A DNA stretch of 16,538 nucleotides from Acidobacteriota bacterium (GCA_003225595.1 QIAR01000172.1:1-16538), one strand, 5' to 3'; shown: positions 1 to 9,405, counted from the first letter of the stretch. Program-made: numbers and translations. Notes: generated from the letters alone by a model not told the origin.

Positions 1-839
1 GCTACATTCCCGGGCCGCGGCTTTTCGTTTCCACACGCGCGATTTCCACAACCGGCGGATATCCGCTCGAAGGCTATGCTCCAGAACTGGAAATGCCCAA
101 GGGCGTACAGATCGTGGATGGGCCGGTCGAGGCGCGCAAGGCCGCACGCGAGCAACTCGATCACGGCGCCGATTGGATCAAAGTTTACATGACCCACCGT
201 TCCTGGGTAGGTAAGAAGGGGGAATTGGTTTCACAGCCGACCCTGACGGTTGAAGAACTGAAGGCCATCGTCGACGAGACACACGGCTGGCAAAAGAAAG
301 TTGCGTGCCATGCCTACAGCGGAATTGGGCTGCACCGGGCGCTGGACGGAGGTTGCGACTCCATCGAGCACGGACTCGACCTGGACGATGCGGCCATCGC
401 GCAGATGCTGAAACAAGGCACATGGTACTGTCCGACAATCAGCGTTTACTACACCGATTGGGCACCGGCGGGGACTCCGGCGGGGCAGCGCGACCGCAAA
501 CGGGCGTCGGTGCATGAACAGTCTTTCCGAAAGGCTCTAAAAGCGAGAGTGAAGATCGTGTTCGGGACGGACATAGGGGGAATCCCCTGGACCGAGCCGA
601 TTGCGCAGGAATTTCCGCGCATGGTGGAGCTGGGCATGTCACCCATGGACGCCATCAAGAGCGCTACTTCACGCCCGGCGGAGATGCTCAACATGACCGG
701 ACAGATTGGCGTGGTGGCGCCGGGGGCGTACGCGGATATCATCGCGGTCACGGGCAACCCACTGCGGGACATCAAAGAACTGGGGCGAGTCGGGTTCGTG
801 ATGAAAGACGGGAAGGTGTTCAAGAACGAGGTGAAGTGA
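1..839 (+). CDS. Amidohydrolase family protein, 5' end outside window
   Basis: This is the C-terminal part of a metal-dependent amidohydrolase of the imidazolonepropionase/prolidase-like group, which hydrolyses C-N bonds with a TIM-barrel metal centre. The frame is open from base 3 with no stop, so the gene begins before the window; the ATG at 93 is internal. Visible landmarks in order are GADWIKVYMT, whose lysine sits where the carbamylated metal-bridging lysine is expected, ACHAY and SIEHG with two candidate metal-binding histidines, and FGTDIGG with the candidate catalytic aspartate. The C-terminus, with an APGAYADIIAV segment and a strand-rich VMKDGKVFKNE end, is typical of the small beta domain. 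It converges on the CBM9-like gene. The substrate cannot be told from sequence; family assignment is confident. Confidence 0.88.
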   Translation, partial: YIPGPRLFVSTRAISTTGGYPLEGYAPELEMPKGVQIVDGPVEARKAAREQLDHGADWIKVYMTHRSWVGKKGELVSQPTLTVEELKAIVDETHGWQKKVACHAYSGIGLHRALDGGCDSIEHGLDLDDAAIAQMLKQGTWYCPTISVYYTDWAPAGTPAGQRDRKRASVHEQSFRKALKARVKIVFGTDIGGIPWTEPIAQEFPRMVELGMSPMDAIKSATSRPAEMLNMTGQIGVVAPGAYADIIAVTGNPLRDIKELGRVGFVMKDGKVFKNEVK

Positions 840-863
840 TCGCCGGCGGCGCGAATCGGGGGA

Positions 864-898
864 GAGAAGCTCTCAGCGGTCAGCTATCAGCTTTCAGT
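864..898. repeat. Degenerate heptad repeat tract, nnTCAGC
   Basis: Directly visible 7-bp periodicity between two convergent genes. The clearest units are TCTCAGC (871), GGTCAGC (878), TATCAGC (885) and TTTCAGT (892); the unit at 864 shares only the final AGC. It lies shortly after the amidohydrolase stop. Function unknown. Confidence 0.6.
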
Positions 899-945
899 AA
901 GTAGGAAGTGGAGCGACTGAGAGCAATGGTTGGAGTTCGGCTCGC

Positions 946-1623
946 TTATGGTTTCCCAGCACTACAGAAACGCATTCGCCCGAACGCGCTGGGTACGTGG
1001 AAATTGGGCTGAGGCGTGTTCGTCGGCCGCCATGCCAAATAGTTTCGAGGCTCCTTGACTCCTTCCACCCGATAGAAATTGACGCGCCAGACTGCAGCCG
1101 GATCGAAGTGAGTGGTCAGGGACTTCATCGGAATCGCCAGCTCCGCCGTCCATGTGTGGGCTGACTCATTGAGCCACACCGAGCGTTGCAGACCGCTTCT
1201 CAGATCCTTGAGGCCGCCCGGAGAAATATCCAGATCGATCCATAAGCCGTTAGGGCTGACCTCGAACTCTTTGTAGTACCGCGTACGGGTTGGATCGTCC
1301 TGGAGGAACGCTTCCGCGACGTCGCGGTCCCAGAGGCGGTCCCGCCGTCCATTCGGCTCGGCGTCTGCGAAAAGGTGCAGCTCGCGATAGCGGCAGTCAA
1401 ACCGGAGATACAGAGTATGCGGCGACCACAGGACACGAACCTGGGTTTGGCGTGCTGGATCCGGATTCTTTCCCTGCCAATCAGAGCAGAATGTGACTGG
1501 TACCGCGTCTTGCCATTCAGCCGCGGGATGGGCCGCATTCAGGCGGAACTCATGTGAGAGCAGCGAGGCGACTATATCTGTAGCGCCGTTTACGTACTGT
1601 GATGGGCAGCTGTTCTGGCTCAT
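946..1623 (-). CDS. Carbohydrate-binding family 9-like protein
   Basis: A 225-residue single-domain protein resembling the CBM9-like/DOMON-type beta-sandwich found in extracellular sugar- or haem-binding modules. Recognisable pieces are HPAAEWQDA near the start, VRVLWSPHTLYLRFDCRY, WDRDVAEAFLQ, YYKEFEVSPNGLWIDLDIS, WTAELAIPMKSL and WRVNFYRVEG, the usual strand order of the family. No catalytic module is fused and no signal peptide is visible at this start. The start codon lacks a purine-rich Shine-Dalgarno sequence, so a different start is possible; the conserved domain begins about residue 25. It is divergent from the dienelactone hydrolase gene across 198 bp. The ligand is unknown. Family confidence is good, role low. 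Confidence 0.78.
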   Translation of the reverse strand: MSQNSCPSQYVNGATDIVASLLSHEFRLNAAHPAAEWQDAVPVTFCSDWQGKNPDPARQTQVRVLWSPHTLYLRFDCRYRELHLFADAEPNGRRDRLWDRDVAEAFLQDDPTRTRYYKEFEVSPNGLWIDLDISPGGLKDLRSGLQRSVWLNESAHTWTAELAIPMKSLTTHFDPAAVWRVNFYRVEGVKEPRNYLAWRPTNTPQPNFHVPSAFGRMRFCSAGKP

Positions 1624-1821
1624 CGGAGGAAGTGAGTAGAATAAGATTGAAAATGCTATTTCCGTTATGGCTTGCTGTGCTTACTTCTCGAAAAACGAAT
1701 TCCTCCCGGGCTCAAAGCGTTCCGCTGAGAATGGTTATCATGTTAAGCCCTGGGGCACTGCTTTATAAGGTCGCATGGGCAACATAATTAACTGTAAGAA
1801 TTTCAAGGCCTGAGGTTTTAT

Positions 1822-2565
1822 ATGAAGAGCATGTTTCTGCTGGCAATCGTCACAGTTTTCTCCCTCGCTGCTTTCGCGGCCGGAGGCAAAAGTGTCTCTT
1901 ATAAGAGCGGCGAAGAAACCGTCCAGGCGATGCTCTACACGCCTGCGGGCAAAGGTCCGTTCCCAGCCATCGTCGTCATCCACGAGTGGTGGGGACTGAA
2001 TGATTGGGTGAAGGAACAGGCCTCAAAGCTGGCGGACCAAGGGTACGTTACTCTGGCTATAGACCTCTATCGCGGAAAGGTGGCGACTACACCCGATCTG
2101 GCGCATGAACTCATGCGTGGGGTTGCGGAGGACCGTGCGGCTCGCGATCTGCACGCTGCCGTCGAGTTTCTCAAGTCACAAAAGAATGTAAATAAAGACC
2201 GAATTGGCTCCATCGGCTGGTGTATGGGGGGCGGATATTCATTCAACCTCGCGCTCCAGGAGCCAACCCTCACGGCGGACGTTGTTAATTACGGCCATCT
2301 CGCTACAGATCCCGAGCAATTGAAGAAAATCAATGCATCGATACTCGGCATCTTCGGCGGTCAGGATCGCGGAATCCCGGTAGATGATGTCAAGAAGTTC
2401 GAACAGACCATGAAGCAATTGGGCAAGAGAGTCGAGATCGTTATCTATCCCGACGCCGGTCACGCCTTCGAGAATCCGAATAACAAGCAAGGGTATCGCG
2501 CGAATGATGCTGCTGATGCCTGGAAGCGCACGGTCGATTTCCTGGCCAACACATTGAAGAAATAG
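1822..2565 (+). CDS. Secreted dienelactone hydrolase family protein
   Basis: An alpha/beta hydrolase of 247 residues in the dienelactone hydrolase (DLH) family, which cleaves ester or lactone bonds using a Cys-Asp-His triad. Residues 1-20 form a signal peptide (basic MKS, hydrophobic core, AFAA end), so the enzyme is probably periplasmic or secreted, whereas the classical DLH of chlorocatechol degradation is cytoplasmic. The triad is visible as Cys134 in GWCMGG, Asp182 in GGQDRG and His214 in DAGHAF; Glu55 in HEWWGL matches the glutamate that controls the nucleophile in DLH. Length fits a complete enzyme. A TGAGG ribosome site sits about 6 bases before the ATG. There is no catechol pathway around it, so the natural substrate is unknown. 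Confidence 0.9.
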   Translation: MKSMFLLAIVTVFSLAAFAAGGKSVSYKSGEETVQAMLYTPAGKGPFPAIVVIHEWWGLNDWVKEQASKLADQGYVTLAIDLYRGKVATTPDLAHELMRGVAEDRAARDLHAAVEFLKSQKNVNKDRIGSIGWCMGGGYSFNLALQEPTLTADVVNYGHLATDPEQLKKINASILGIFGGQDRGIPVDDVKKFEQTMKQLGKRVEIVIYPDAGHAFENPNNKQGYRANDAADAWKRTVDFLANTLKK

Positions 2566-2657
2566 CTGAGCGCCGGCTGTGGAAATTGCATTGGGCCCAC
2601 TGGTCACGGCTTGCAAGCCTGTATTACGGCAGCGTTTCCCACACCAATAATTTCCAC

Positions 2658-2686
2658 TTGCCAGAAGGTACTACTCTGGTTACTAT
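2658..2686 (+). promoter_or_regulatory. Sigma70-type promoter for the XRE regulator
   Basis: TTGCCA at 2658-2663 (5 of 6 to TTGACA) and TACTAT at 2681-2686 (4 of 6 to TATAAT) are separated by exactly 17 bases. The predicted transcript start near 2693 gives a leader of about 32 bases before the ATG at 2725. This also argues against the upstream in-frame ATG at 2611. Confidence 0.5.
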
Positions 2687-2724
2687 GCAGCCATCCTCGG
2701 GAGCTTCAGTTGGCTGTTTTCTCT

Positions 2725-3075
2725 ATGAACATCGGCGAGACCATTAGAAATTACCGGCTGCACAGAGGAATGTCCCAGGGCGATATTGAAAAGCGCACTG
2801 GACTGCTGCGCTGCTATCTCTCTCGAGTGGAAAACGGCCACACCATCCCTTCGCTGGATACGTTGGCCAAGATTGCCGGAGCGATGGAGCTTCCGCTTTC
2901 CCAGTTTTTCTCCGAGTCCGCGCACAGCAACGGCTCCAAGGCGCTCCCTCAGCTCTCTGATGACGAGGTCCGCTTCCTCACACAGATCCGCCGCTACTCC
3001 GCCGGCCTTAACGACAGCGACCGCAAACTGGTGCTCGCCATGGTGAAGAAAATGGCAGCAACGGCGGCGAGGTAA
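2725..3075 (+). CDS. Small XRE-family helix-turn-helix regulator
   Basis: A 116-residue DNA-binding protein. Residues about 5-60 form a Cro/CI (XRE) helix-turn-helix: IRNYRLHRGMSQGDIEKRTG, then LSRVENGHTIPSLDTLAKIAGAMELPLSQFF, with the usual MSQ..(I)..RTG...(L)SR.ENG spacing. The tail (about 62-116) is short, without a recognisable ligand or peptidase domain; residues 79-112 look helical and may dimerise. The frame is open back to an ATG at 2611, but the preceding 38 residues are Cys/Trp-rich and unlike the family, and the promoter lies inside that extension, so 2725 is chosen. No strong Shine-Dalgarno is seen. The target is unknown; the spacer downstream carries a palindrome that is one candidate operator. 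Confidence 0.85.
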   Translation: MNIGETIRNYRLHRGMSQGDIEKRTGLLRCYLSRVENGHTIPSLDTLAKIAGAMELPLSQFFSESAHSNGSKALPQLSDDEVRFLTQIRRYSAGLNDSDRKLVLAMVKKMAATAAR

Positions 3076-3117
3076 ATCAGTAGTTAGTATTCGGCACTCG
3101 CATTGAGCATTTAGCCC
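3076..3117. repeat. Degenerate heptad repeat tract after XRE gene
   Basis: Starts immediately after the stop codon. Units such as ATCAGTA (3076), GTTAGTA (3083) and TTCGGCA (3090) keep a 7-base step, then decay. Its later part doubles as the left arm of the inverted repeat at 3092-3187. Weaker than the other tracts. Confidence 0.4.
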
Positions 3118-3187
3118 AAACCTTCTGCTTTGGGGACTTATTTAGGCTGTTCAGGGATTTAGTACTAACCGTGCTCAATGCCAGCCG
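3092..3187. repeat. Nested inverted repeat in spacer
   Basis: GCATTGAGCA (3100-3109) pairs perfectly with TGCTCAATGC (3172-3181). After a 4x2 internal loop, CGGC (3092-3095) pairs with GCCG (3184-3187). Inside lie a second stem, CCCAAA (3115-3120) with TTTGGG (3129-3134), and a perfect 10-bp palindrome TTAGTACTAA (3159-3168). No U-run follows, so it is not a standard terminator. It could be a folded RNA, a small non-autonomous repeat or a regulator site. Confidence 0.45.
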
Positions 3188-3252
3188 CTGGGTACTTTCG
3201 TTCTATCCCTGACGTGATCCAAGGAAATCTCCCGCGCGAGCTGTGCACACTC

Positions 3253-3258
3253 TAAACT
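3253..3258 (+). promoter_or_regulatory. Possible -10 element TAAACT
   Basis: TAAACT lies 22 bases before the GTG at 3281. A transcript starting about 7 bases downstream would begin just at the strong Shine-Dalgarno (3265-3272). No convincing -35 is seen. If correct, it excludes the earlier GTG at 3260 as start. Confidence 0.3.
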
Positions 3259-3280
3259 GGTGGCAGGGGAGGTCCATCCT

Positions 3281-3907
3281 GTGACCGTTGATGAGGAACT
3301 GAATCTCCTCGACCAGCACCTGCGCCGGCTGAAGATCGAGTACGAGATTTACTTTAGCAATCCCACTAAGAAGCCGCCCACGGATATCGAGTGGAAGGTG
3401 CTAGCCGTGCTCCGCAAATTCAGCGATGGCTCGCGCATAACCTTTTCTCAGCGTTACCGATACAACGAATTGGCGCAGCGCTACGCGATGTATAGCGACC
3501 TGTGGCGCAAGAAAACACGCATCCGTGAGGAAGGTTATCGCCGCCCACAAGACGCAATTCTTTCGGTGCAGGGTGTCCGCCCGACCGAGGAGCATGAACC
3601 ACCTCATCCTGTGTACGGAGTCAGGCGCGACGGTGTCGCCGCCCCTGGCGCTGAGAAGGAGGGACCTTTCACGGTGCATTGCTCCGACGCGGCCACCGAG
3701 CGGGAGAAGGTCGAATCGTTGTACAAGGCGCTGGTCGAGGCCAAGAAAAAGGCCGGGGAATCGGTTTCCGGCAACCTCGACGCCTTTACCTCGTTCGTGC
3801 AGAAAAAGACCGACCAACTCCGTAAGCAATACGGCTGCCACGACGTGGAGTATTCCATAGACATGCAGGACGGGCGTGTTCGGTTTAAGGCCAAGCCAAA
3901 AGTCTAG
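3281..3907 (+). CDS. MXAN_5187 C-terminal-domain-like protein
   Basis: A 208-residue soluble protein without signal peptide or membrane segment. The N-terminal part (about 1-89) is helical and charged, with DEELNLLDQHLRRLKIEYE and then FSQRYRYNELAQRYAMYSDLWRKK...EEG. A proline-rich linker follows (about 90-125), then a C-terminal part with EKVESLYKALVEAKKKAGE and a final VEYSIDMQDGRVRFKAKPK strand pair. This two-part pattern resembles, from memory, the family named after Myxococcus MXAN_5187, whose biochemical function is unknown. The GTG at 3281 is chosen because a near-perfect Shine-Dalgarno (AGGGGAGG, 3265-3272) sits 8 bases before it; the in-frame GTG at 3260 has none. It stands alone between the XRE regulator and purH. 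Existence is confident, family name moderate. Confidence 0.75.
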   Translation: MTVDEELNLLDQHLRRLKIEYEIYFSNPTKKPPTDIEWKVLAVLRKFSDGSRITFSQRYRYNELAQRYAMYSDLWRKKTRIREEGYRRPQDAILSVQGVRPTEEHEPPHPVYGVRRDGVAAPGAEKEGPFTVHCSDAATEREKVESLYKALVEAKKKAGESVSGNLDAFTSFVQKKTDQLRKQYGCHDVEYSIDMQDGRVRFKAKPKV

Positions 3908-3942
3908 TCGTCGGCCGTTAGTCATCCACCGTTGGTCCCTGA
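3908..3942. repeat. Degenerate heptad repeat tract, YCGTYGG
   Basis: Begins at the base after the stop codon. Five 7-base units follow: TCGTCGG (3908), CCGTTAG (3915), TCATCCA (3922), CCGTTGG (3929), TCCCTGA (3936). The rest of the 260-base spacer up to purH contains no gene I can support. Confidence 0.6.
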
Positions 3943-4108
3943 TTGTTTCCCGCAGCATTTTGCTTTGTCGCGATTACCCTCTTGTATCACTGCAAGTCTT
4001 CCAGAGCAGGGGAACTCGACCGTCTAGAAGCTGAAGCCAGAGCAGGTTATTGGGAAAGCCGACCAACGTAACGAGCAGCGACCAGTGGAACCCTCAGAGC
4101 CTCTCTAC

Positions 4109-4140
4109 TGATAGAATTTCTTGCTGCCTTCCGCAAGGCA
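4109..4140 (+). promoter_or_regulatory. Extended -10 promoter and leader hairpin of purH
   Basis: TG-A-TAGAAT (4109-4117) is an extended -10 element (5 of 6 to TATAAT) with no recognisable -35. The predicted start near 4124 is followed at once by a perfect hairpin: TGCCTT (4125-4130), loop CCGC, AAGGCA (4135-4140). I see no purine or PRPP riboswitch consensus. Confidence 0.42.
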
Positions 4141-4167
4141 CATCATCCTCCCGGTTCGAGGCCTGCT

Positions 4168-5724
<1,557 letters not shown>

Positions 5725-5746
5725 AGACTTGCCATTGCCGGCCCGA

Positions 5747-5795
5747 GATTAACGATTACGATCAATCCAATCGAAAATCTGCGATTGTAAATCCG
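5747..5795. repeat. Degenerate heptad repeat tract, ATT/ATC phase
   Basis: In the purH-TPR spacer. ATT at 5748 and 5755 and ATC/ATT at 5770, 5777, 5784 and 5791 keep a 7-base step, with one single-base slip between 5755 and 5770. It starts about 23 bases after the purH stop. Confidence 0.55.
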
Positions 5796-5872
5796 TCGGT
5801 CCCTGTACTTCTGATCCTTGCTTGCTCCGATTCCAAGCCGCCAGTTTTTCGTATACCGTCACCACCAGAGGT

Positions 5873-5878
5873 TACAAT
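5873..5878 (+). promoter_or_regulatory. -10 element TACAAT of TPR gene
   Basis: TACAAT matches the -10 consensus at 5 of 6 positions and lies 68 bases before the ATG at 5947. No good -35 is seen at 16-18 bases. Confidence 0.33.
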
Positions 5879-5946
5879 AAAGCAAGCACCCACCCCCGGC
5901 GGTTCGGCATCCAATCGCTATGGCTTTGGGAATCCGAAGGTCTTTC

Positions 5947-8070
5947 ATGAACAGAGTGATTCGTTCCATTGTTGTGCTCCTGGTTACTTCGACCGCCGGA
6001 CTGGCGCAACAGGCTCCGGCCACCGCCCCGGCTTCCAAGCAGCCGACCCAGCCCTCCAGCCCCAAAGCCGAGAAGGCACCCGATGCGAAACAGCCGGCGC
6101 AGTCCTCCAGTCGCAAGACGGACAGGGCAGCGGCGTATTACCACTACACACTGGCCCACATGTATGAGGAGCAGGTAGCGGTGTACGGACGCAGTGACCT
6201 AGCCAATAAAGCCATCGAGGAATACCGCCAGGCGATCGACGCCGATCCCACATCGGAGTACTTGACCGCTGGACTTGCCGAGCTTTACGCCAAGACGGGC
6301 CGTATTCGCGACGCGGTGCTCGAAGCGCAAGACATAATTAAGCGTGATCCCAACAATCTTGAAGCCCGCAAGCTGCTGGGCCGCATTTATCTGCGGTCGC
6401 TCGGTGACATGCAGGCCAGCAACAATGGCTCGCAGAACGTCCTGAAGCTGGCGATTGAGCAGTACGAGCAGATTGTCAAAATCGAGCCTGACAATGTGGA
6501 GGATCACCTGTTGCTCGGCCGCTTGTACAGCCTCAACAAAGATCTGCAGAAGGCGGAAAACGAGTTTAAGACTGCGGTCAAGCTACAGCCCGATTCGGAA
6601 GAAGCCGTGACTACACTCGCGTATCTGTATAATGAAGAAGGGGATACCTCTCGCGCGACACAAGTACTGAGTGCTATTCCGGAAGCTTCGCGTTCCGCCA
6701 AGCTGTACTCCGCGCTTGGCTACACTTACGAGCAGCAGAAGCAGTACAAGAATGCGATTTCCGCCTACCGGCACGCGATAGAAGTGGACCGCGACAATCT
6801 CGATGCGATCCGCGGCTTAGCCCAGAACCTGATGAACGACGGTCAGGCCGACGCCGCGCTCGAGCAGTACAAGGTCATTGCCGATGCAAATCCAGAAGAT
6901 GCCCAAACCTACGTGCGCATTGCCGAGATCTATCGCAAGCAGGGCAAGTTCGACCTGGCGCTCGAGAGTCTGAAAAAAGCGGAGTCCATGGTGCAGGACT
7001 CCGTTGAAGTCCCCTACAGCATGGCGGCGGTTTACCAGGCCCAGGGCCGCTTCGATGAAGCCTCGCAGATCCTGCAAAACCTGCTAAAGAAGACCGAGAA
7101 GACGGATGGTAACTACAACCAGAGCGAGCGCAACAACCGCGCCGTATTCCTGGAGAGGCTAGGCAGTGTTTATCGAGATCAGGGCAACACTCAACTTGCT
7201 GTGGATACATTCCGCAAGCTGCTGGCCTTGGGCGATGAGAATGCAGTGCGCGGTTACCAGCAGATCATCGATACCTATCGCGAATCCAAACAGTGGCAAC
7301 AAGCCACTGCGGTAGCCAAAGAAGCGACCCAGAAACTACCGAACAATCGCGATCTGCGCATGGTGCTGGACGGCCAACTGGCGGACACGGGTGAACCGGA
7401 CAAAGCACTGAAAGATGTCCGGTCGATGCTCAAAGGCACACCCGAGGACCGCGAAGTTTATATCACCCTCGCCCAAATGAACACACGGCTCAAGCGCTGG
7501 AACGAGGCGGAAGAAGCCCTCGACAAGGCGGAGCAGCTTTCCACCAAGCCCGAGGATAAAGCATACGTCTACTTTCTTCGCGGCTCTACCTACGAACGTC
7601 AGAAGAAGTTTGAACAGGCGGAGGAAATGTTCAGGAAGGTTCTCGCCAATGATCCGCAGAACGCGATGACCCTGAACTACCTGGGCTACATGCTCGCCGA
7701 TCGCGGGATTAAGCTGGACGAAGCCCTGGGCTACATTAAAAAGGCGGTGGAACTCGATCCTTCGAGTGGCGCCTATCTTGACTCCCTCGGCTGGGCCTAC
7801 TTCAAAATGGGCAAGTATGAACTGGCGGAGGAGAACCTGATAAAGGCCTCACAACGCATCAATACCGATCCCACGGTGCAGGACCACCTTGGAGACCTGT
7901 ACCAGAAAACAGGACGCCTGAAGCTGGCGGCGGCGCACTGGGAGCGGGCTCTGAACGAGTGGAACAAGACGGTGGCGGCTGAACTGGATCCGAGCGATGT
8001 CGCCAGAGTACAGAAGAAGCTGGAGTCCGCCAAGGTTAAGCTGGCAAAGGAACAGGCGGAGAAGCCGTAG
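5947..8070 (+). CDS. Exported tetratricopeptide-repeat protein
   Basis: A 707-residue protein made almost entirely of about 17 TPR units, which form a superhelical scaffold for protein-protein contacts. Residues 1-20 are a signal peptide (MNR, then hydrophobic IVVLLVTSTAGLA, cleavage before QQ), so it acts outside the cytoplasm. Residues about 21-65 are a Pro/Ala/Lys/Ser-rich linker. TPRs then run to the C-terminus with the classic W/L-G-Y-A-F-A-P pattern, clearest in ALGYTYEQQKQYKNAISAY and SLGWAYFKMGKYELAEENL. A Lys/Glu/Ala-rich tail closes it. The ATG at 5947 is preferred over an in-frame ATG at 5920 because GAAGG lies 6 bases upstream and the signal peptide then starts normally. It could belong to an envelope assembly or secretion complex, but no partner is adjacent. 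Its exact role is unknown. Confidence 0.9.
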   Translation: MNRVIRSIVVLLVTSTAGLAQQAPATAPASKQPTQPSSPKAEKAPDAKQPAQSSSRKTDRAAAYYHYTLAHMYEEQVAVYGRSDLANKAIEEYRQAIDADPTSEYLTAGLAELYAKTGRIRDAVLEAQDIIKRDPNNLEARKLLGRIYLRSLGDMQASNNGSQNVLKLAIEQYEQIVKIEPDNVEDHLLLGRLYSLNKDLQKAENEFKTAVKLQPDSEEAVTTLAYLYNEEGDTSRATQVLSAIPEASRSAKLYSALGYTYEQQKQYKNAISAYRHAIEVDRDNLDAIRGLAQNLMNDGQADAALEQYKVIADANPEDAQTYVRIAEIYRKQGKFDLALESLKKAESMVQDSVEVPYSMAAVYQAQGRFDEASQILQNLLKKTEKTDGNYNQSERNNRAVFLERLGSVYRDQGNTQLAVDTFRKLLALGDENAVRGYQQIIDTYRESKQWQQATAVAKEATQKLPNNRDLRMVLDGQLADTGEPDKALKDVRSMLKGTPEDREVYITLAQMNTRLKRWNEAEEALDKAEQLSTKPEDKAYVYFLRGSTYERQKKFEQAEEMFRKVLANDPQNAMTLNYLGYMLADRGIKLDEALGYIKKAVELDPSSGAYLDSLGWAYFKMGKYELAEENLIKASQRINTDPTVQDHLGDLYQKTGRLKLAAAHWERALNEWNKTVAAELDPSDVARVQKKLESAKVKLAKEQAEKP

Positions 8071-8080
8071 TAGCCAGGCC

Positions 8081-8122
8081 TGGCTGAGTGCTGAATGCCG
8101 AAATTCCGAGCACTGGTACTCA
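8081..8122. repeat. Degenerate heptad repeat tract, nnGCYGA
   Basis: Follows the TPR gene stop by 10 bases. TGGCTGA (8081), GTGCTGA (8088) and ATGCCGA (8095) are clear; later units slip by one base and decay towards the dgt -10 element. Confidence 0.5.
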
Positions 8123-8131
8123 GCACGACTC

Positions 8132-8140
8132 TGCTAAACT
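8132..8140 (+). promoter_or_regulatory. Extended -10 promoter of dgt, possibly leaderless
   Basis: TG-C-TAAACT (8132-8140) is an extended -10. The dgt ATG begins only 6 bases after it (8147), about where transcription would start, and there is no Shine-Dalgarno in the interval. No clear -35. Confidence 0.38.
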
Positions 8141-8146
8141 CGCCTC

Positions 8147-9307
8147 ATGCTCGCCGAGTACGCGGTATGCGTGGAACATTCCCGCGGACGCCGCTACGCC
8201 GAGCCGAAGCATCCCTATCGTAACGACTTCCAACGCGACCGCGACCGCGTCGTCCACGCCCGCGCTTTCCGCCGACTGGAGGCGAAAACCCAAGTTTTTA
8301 CCCGCCGCTATTCCGATCATTTTCGCAATCGCCTGACACATACAATCGAGGTCGCACAGATCTCCCGTACGATTGCCGCTCAACTCGGGTTAAATGTGGA
8401 TTTCGTCGAGGCACTAGCGCTGGTGCACGACATTGGTCACCCTCCATTCGGACATGCGGGAGAGAAGGCTTTGGACGCCGCCATGCGCGAGCATGGCTAC
8501 AGCTTCGATCACAACCTACATGCGCTGCGCATCGTCGAGGATTTCGAGATGCGATATGCAGGTTTTCGCGGGTTGAATCTGACCTTTGAAGTTCGGGAGG
8601 GCATCATCAAGCACTCCCGCGATTACAGCGTAGAACAGTTTCCCCAACTCTCCGAATATCTGCTAGACAAAAAACCTCCGCTCGAAGCCCAGTTGATCGA
8701 TCGCGCCGATGAGATTGCTTATGACACCGCCGATCTTGACGATGGCTACGAGGCCCGGTTGCTCTCATTGGAAGACATTCGCGCCGGTGTGCCTGTTTTT
8801 AGACGCTTCTATCGCGAAACTGAGCAAATGTATCCGGACGTCATCGAGAAGCTGAAGTTCAATGAAGCACTCAAGCGCATGCTCGACCGCTTCGTCAGCG
8901 ATTTGATCCGTAACACAAGCGAGCGCGTGGAAGAATCCAAAGTCCGAGCGCTCAACGACGTGCGTAATTTCCCTCAGCGACTCTCTTGTTTCAGCCCCCC
9001 CGTCGAGAAAGAATTACGTGAGGCTAAGAAGTTCCTGTACTCCAATCTCTACTTCAGCTCCGTTCTGGAGCCCGAGAAGGAAGATGCGGAAAGGATAATC
9101 CGAGAACTCTTCGCCTTCTGGATGGAGAAGCCGGAAGCGCTGCCCCACAGTTATCAGGAAAAGGCCCGGCAGGAGCCGTTGCCACGCGTGGTTTGCGATT
9201 ATATTGCCGGCATGACGGACAATTTCATCTACGATCAGTACGAGAAGTTCTGCGGCGGGAAAAGCTCGAACTCACCAGGAAACACTCTTCAGCCTCGCTC
9301 AGGGTAG
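8147..9307 (+). CDS. dgt: dNTP triphosphohydrolase (dGTPase family, HD domain)
   Basis: A cytoplasmic metal-dependent enzyme that removes tripolyphosphate from deoxynucleoside triphosphates, tuning dNTP pools. The 386 residues are typical of the shorter dGTPase-like class. The N-terminal block SRGRRYAEPKHPYRNDFQRDRDRVVHARAFRRLEAKTQVF is family-specific. The HD metal site appears as His65 (RLTHTIEVAQISRTIA), His94-Asp95 (ALVHDIGHPPFGHAGE) and Asp187 in DRADEIAYDTADLDDG. The start is fixed by the conserved N-terminus LAEYAV just before the family block. There is no ribosome site upstream, consistent with a leaderless message. It converges on the PQQ-type dehydrogenase gene 98 bases away. Substrate preference among dNTPs cannot be judged. 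Confidence 0.95.
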   Translation: MLAEYAVCVEHSRGRRYAEPKHPYRNDFQRDRDRVVHARAFRRLEAKTQVFTRRYSDHFRNRLTHTIEVAQISRTIAAQLGLNVDFVEALALVHDIGHPPFGHAGEKALDAAMREHGYSFDHNLHALRIVEDFEMRYAGFRGLNLTFEVREGIIKHSRDYSVEQFPQLSEYLLDKKPPLEAQLIDRADEIAYDTADLDDGYEARLLSLEDIRAGVPVFRRFYRETEQMYPDVIEKLKFNEALKRMLDRFVSDLIRNTSERVEESKVRALNDVRNFPQRLSCFSPPVEKELREAKKFLYSNLYFSSVLEPEKEDAERIIRELFAFWMEKPEALPHSYQEKARQEPLPRVVCDYIAGMTDNFIYDQYEKFCGGKSSNSPGNTLQPRSG

Positions 9308-9354
9308 GCTCCGGCACAGAATTGCCGATTTTCTCCGGGCCTTGACTCCTGTTT

Positions 9355-9389
9355 CAAATTCGAAATTGGCAATTGAAAATTGACAATCA
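9355..9389. repeat. Heptad repeat tract, AATTGnn
   Basis: Between convergent genes. AATT occurs at 9357, 9364, 9371 and 9378, then AATC at 9385: five successive exact 7-base steps. Two further in-phase copies (AATT 9320, GATT 9327) lie upstream. The same motif recurs at 10577-10611. Confidence 0.72.
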
Positions 9390-9405
9390 TGCGTCTTCTG
9401 CAATT

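Noticed and set aside
862..874. GAGAG-AAG-CTCTC hairpin as terminator of the amidohydrolase gene
   Set aside because: The stem is only 5 bp with a 3-base loop and no T-run on either strand. It is better explained by the overlapping heptad tract.
3115..3134. CCCAAA/TTTGGG hairpin as a terminator of the XRE gene
   Set aside because: Short stem, 8-base loop and no continuous T-run. It is part of the larger nested inverted repeat.
3401..3958. 185-residue - strand frame opposite the MXAN_5187-like gene
   Set aside because: The + strand gene has a strong ribosome site and a conserved-looking protein; the antisense frame has neither.
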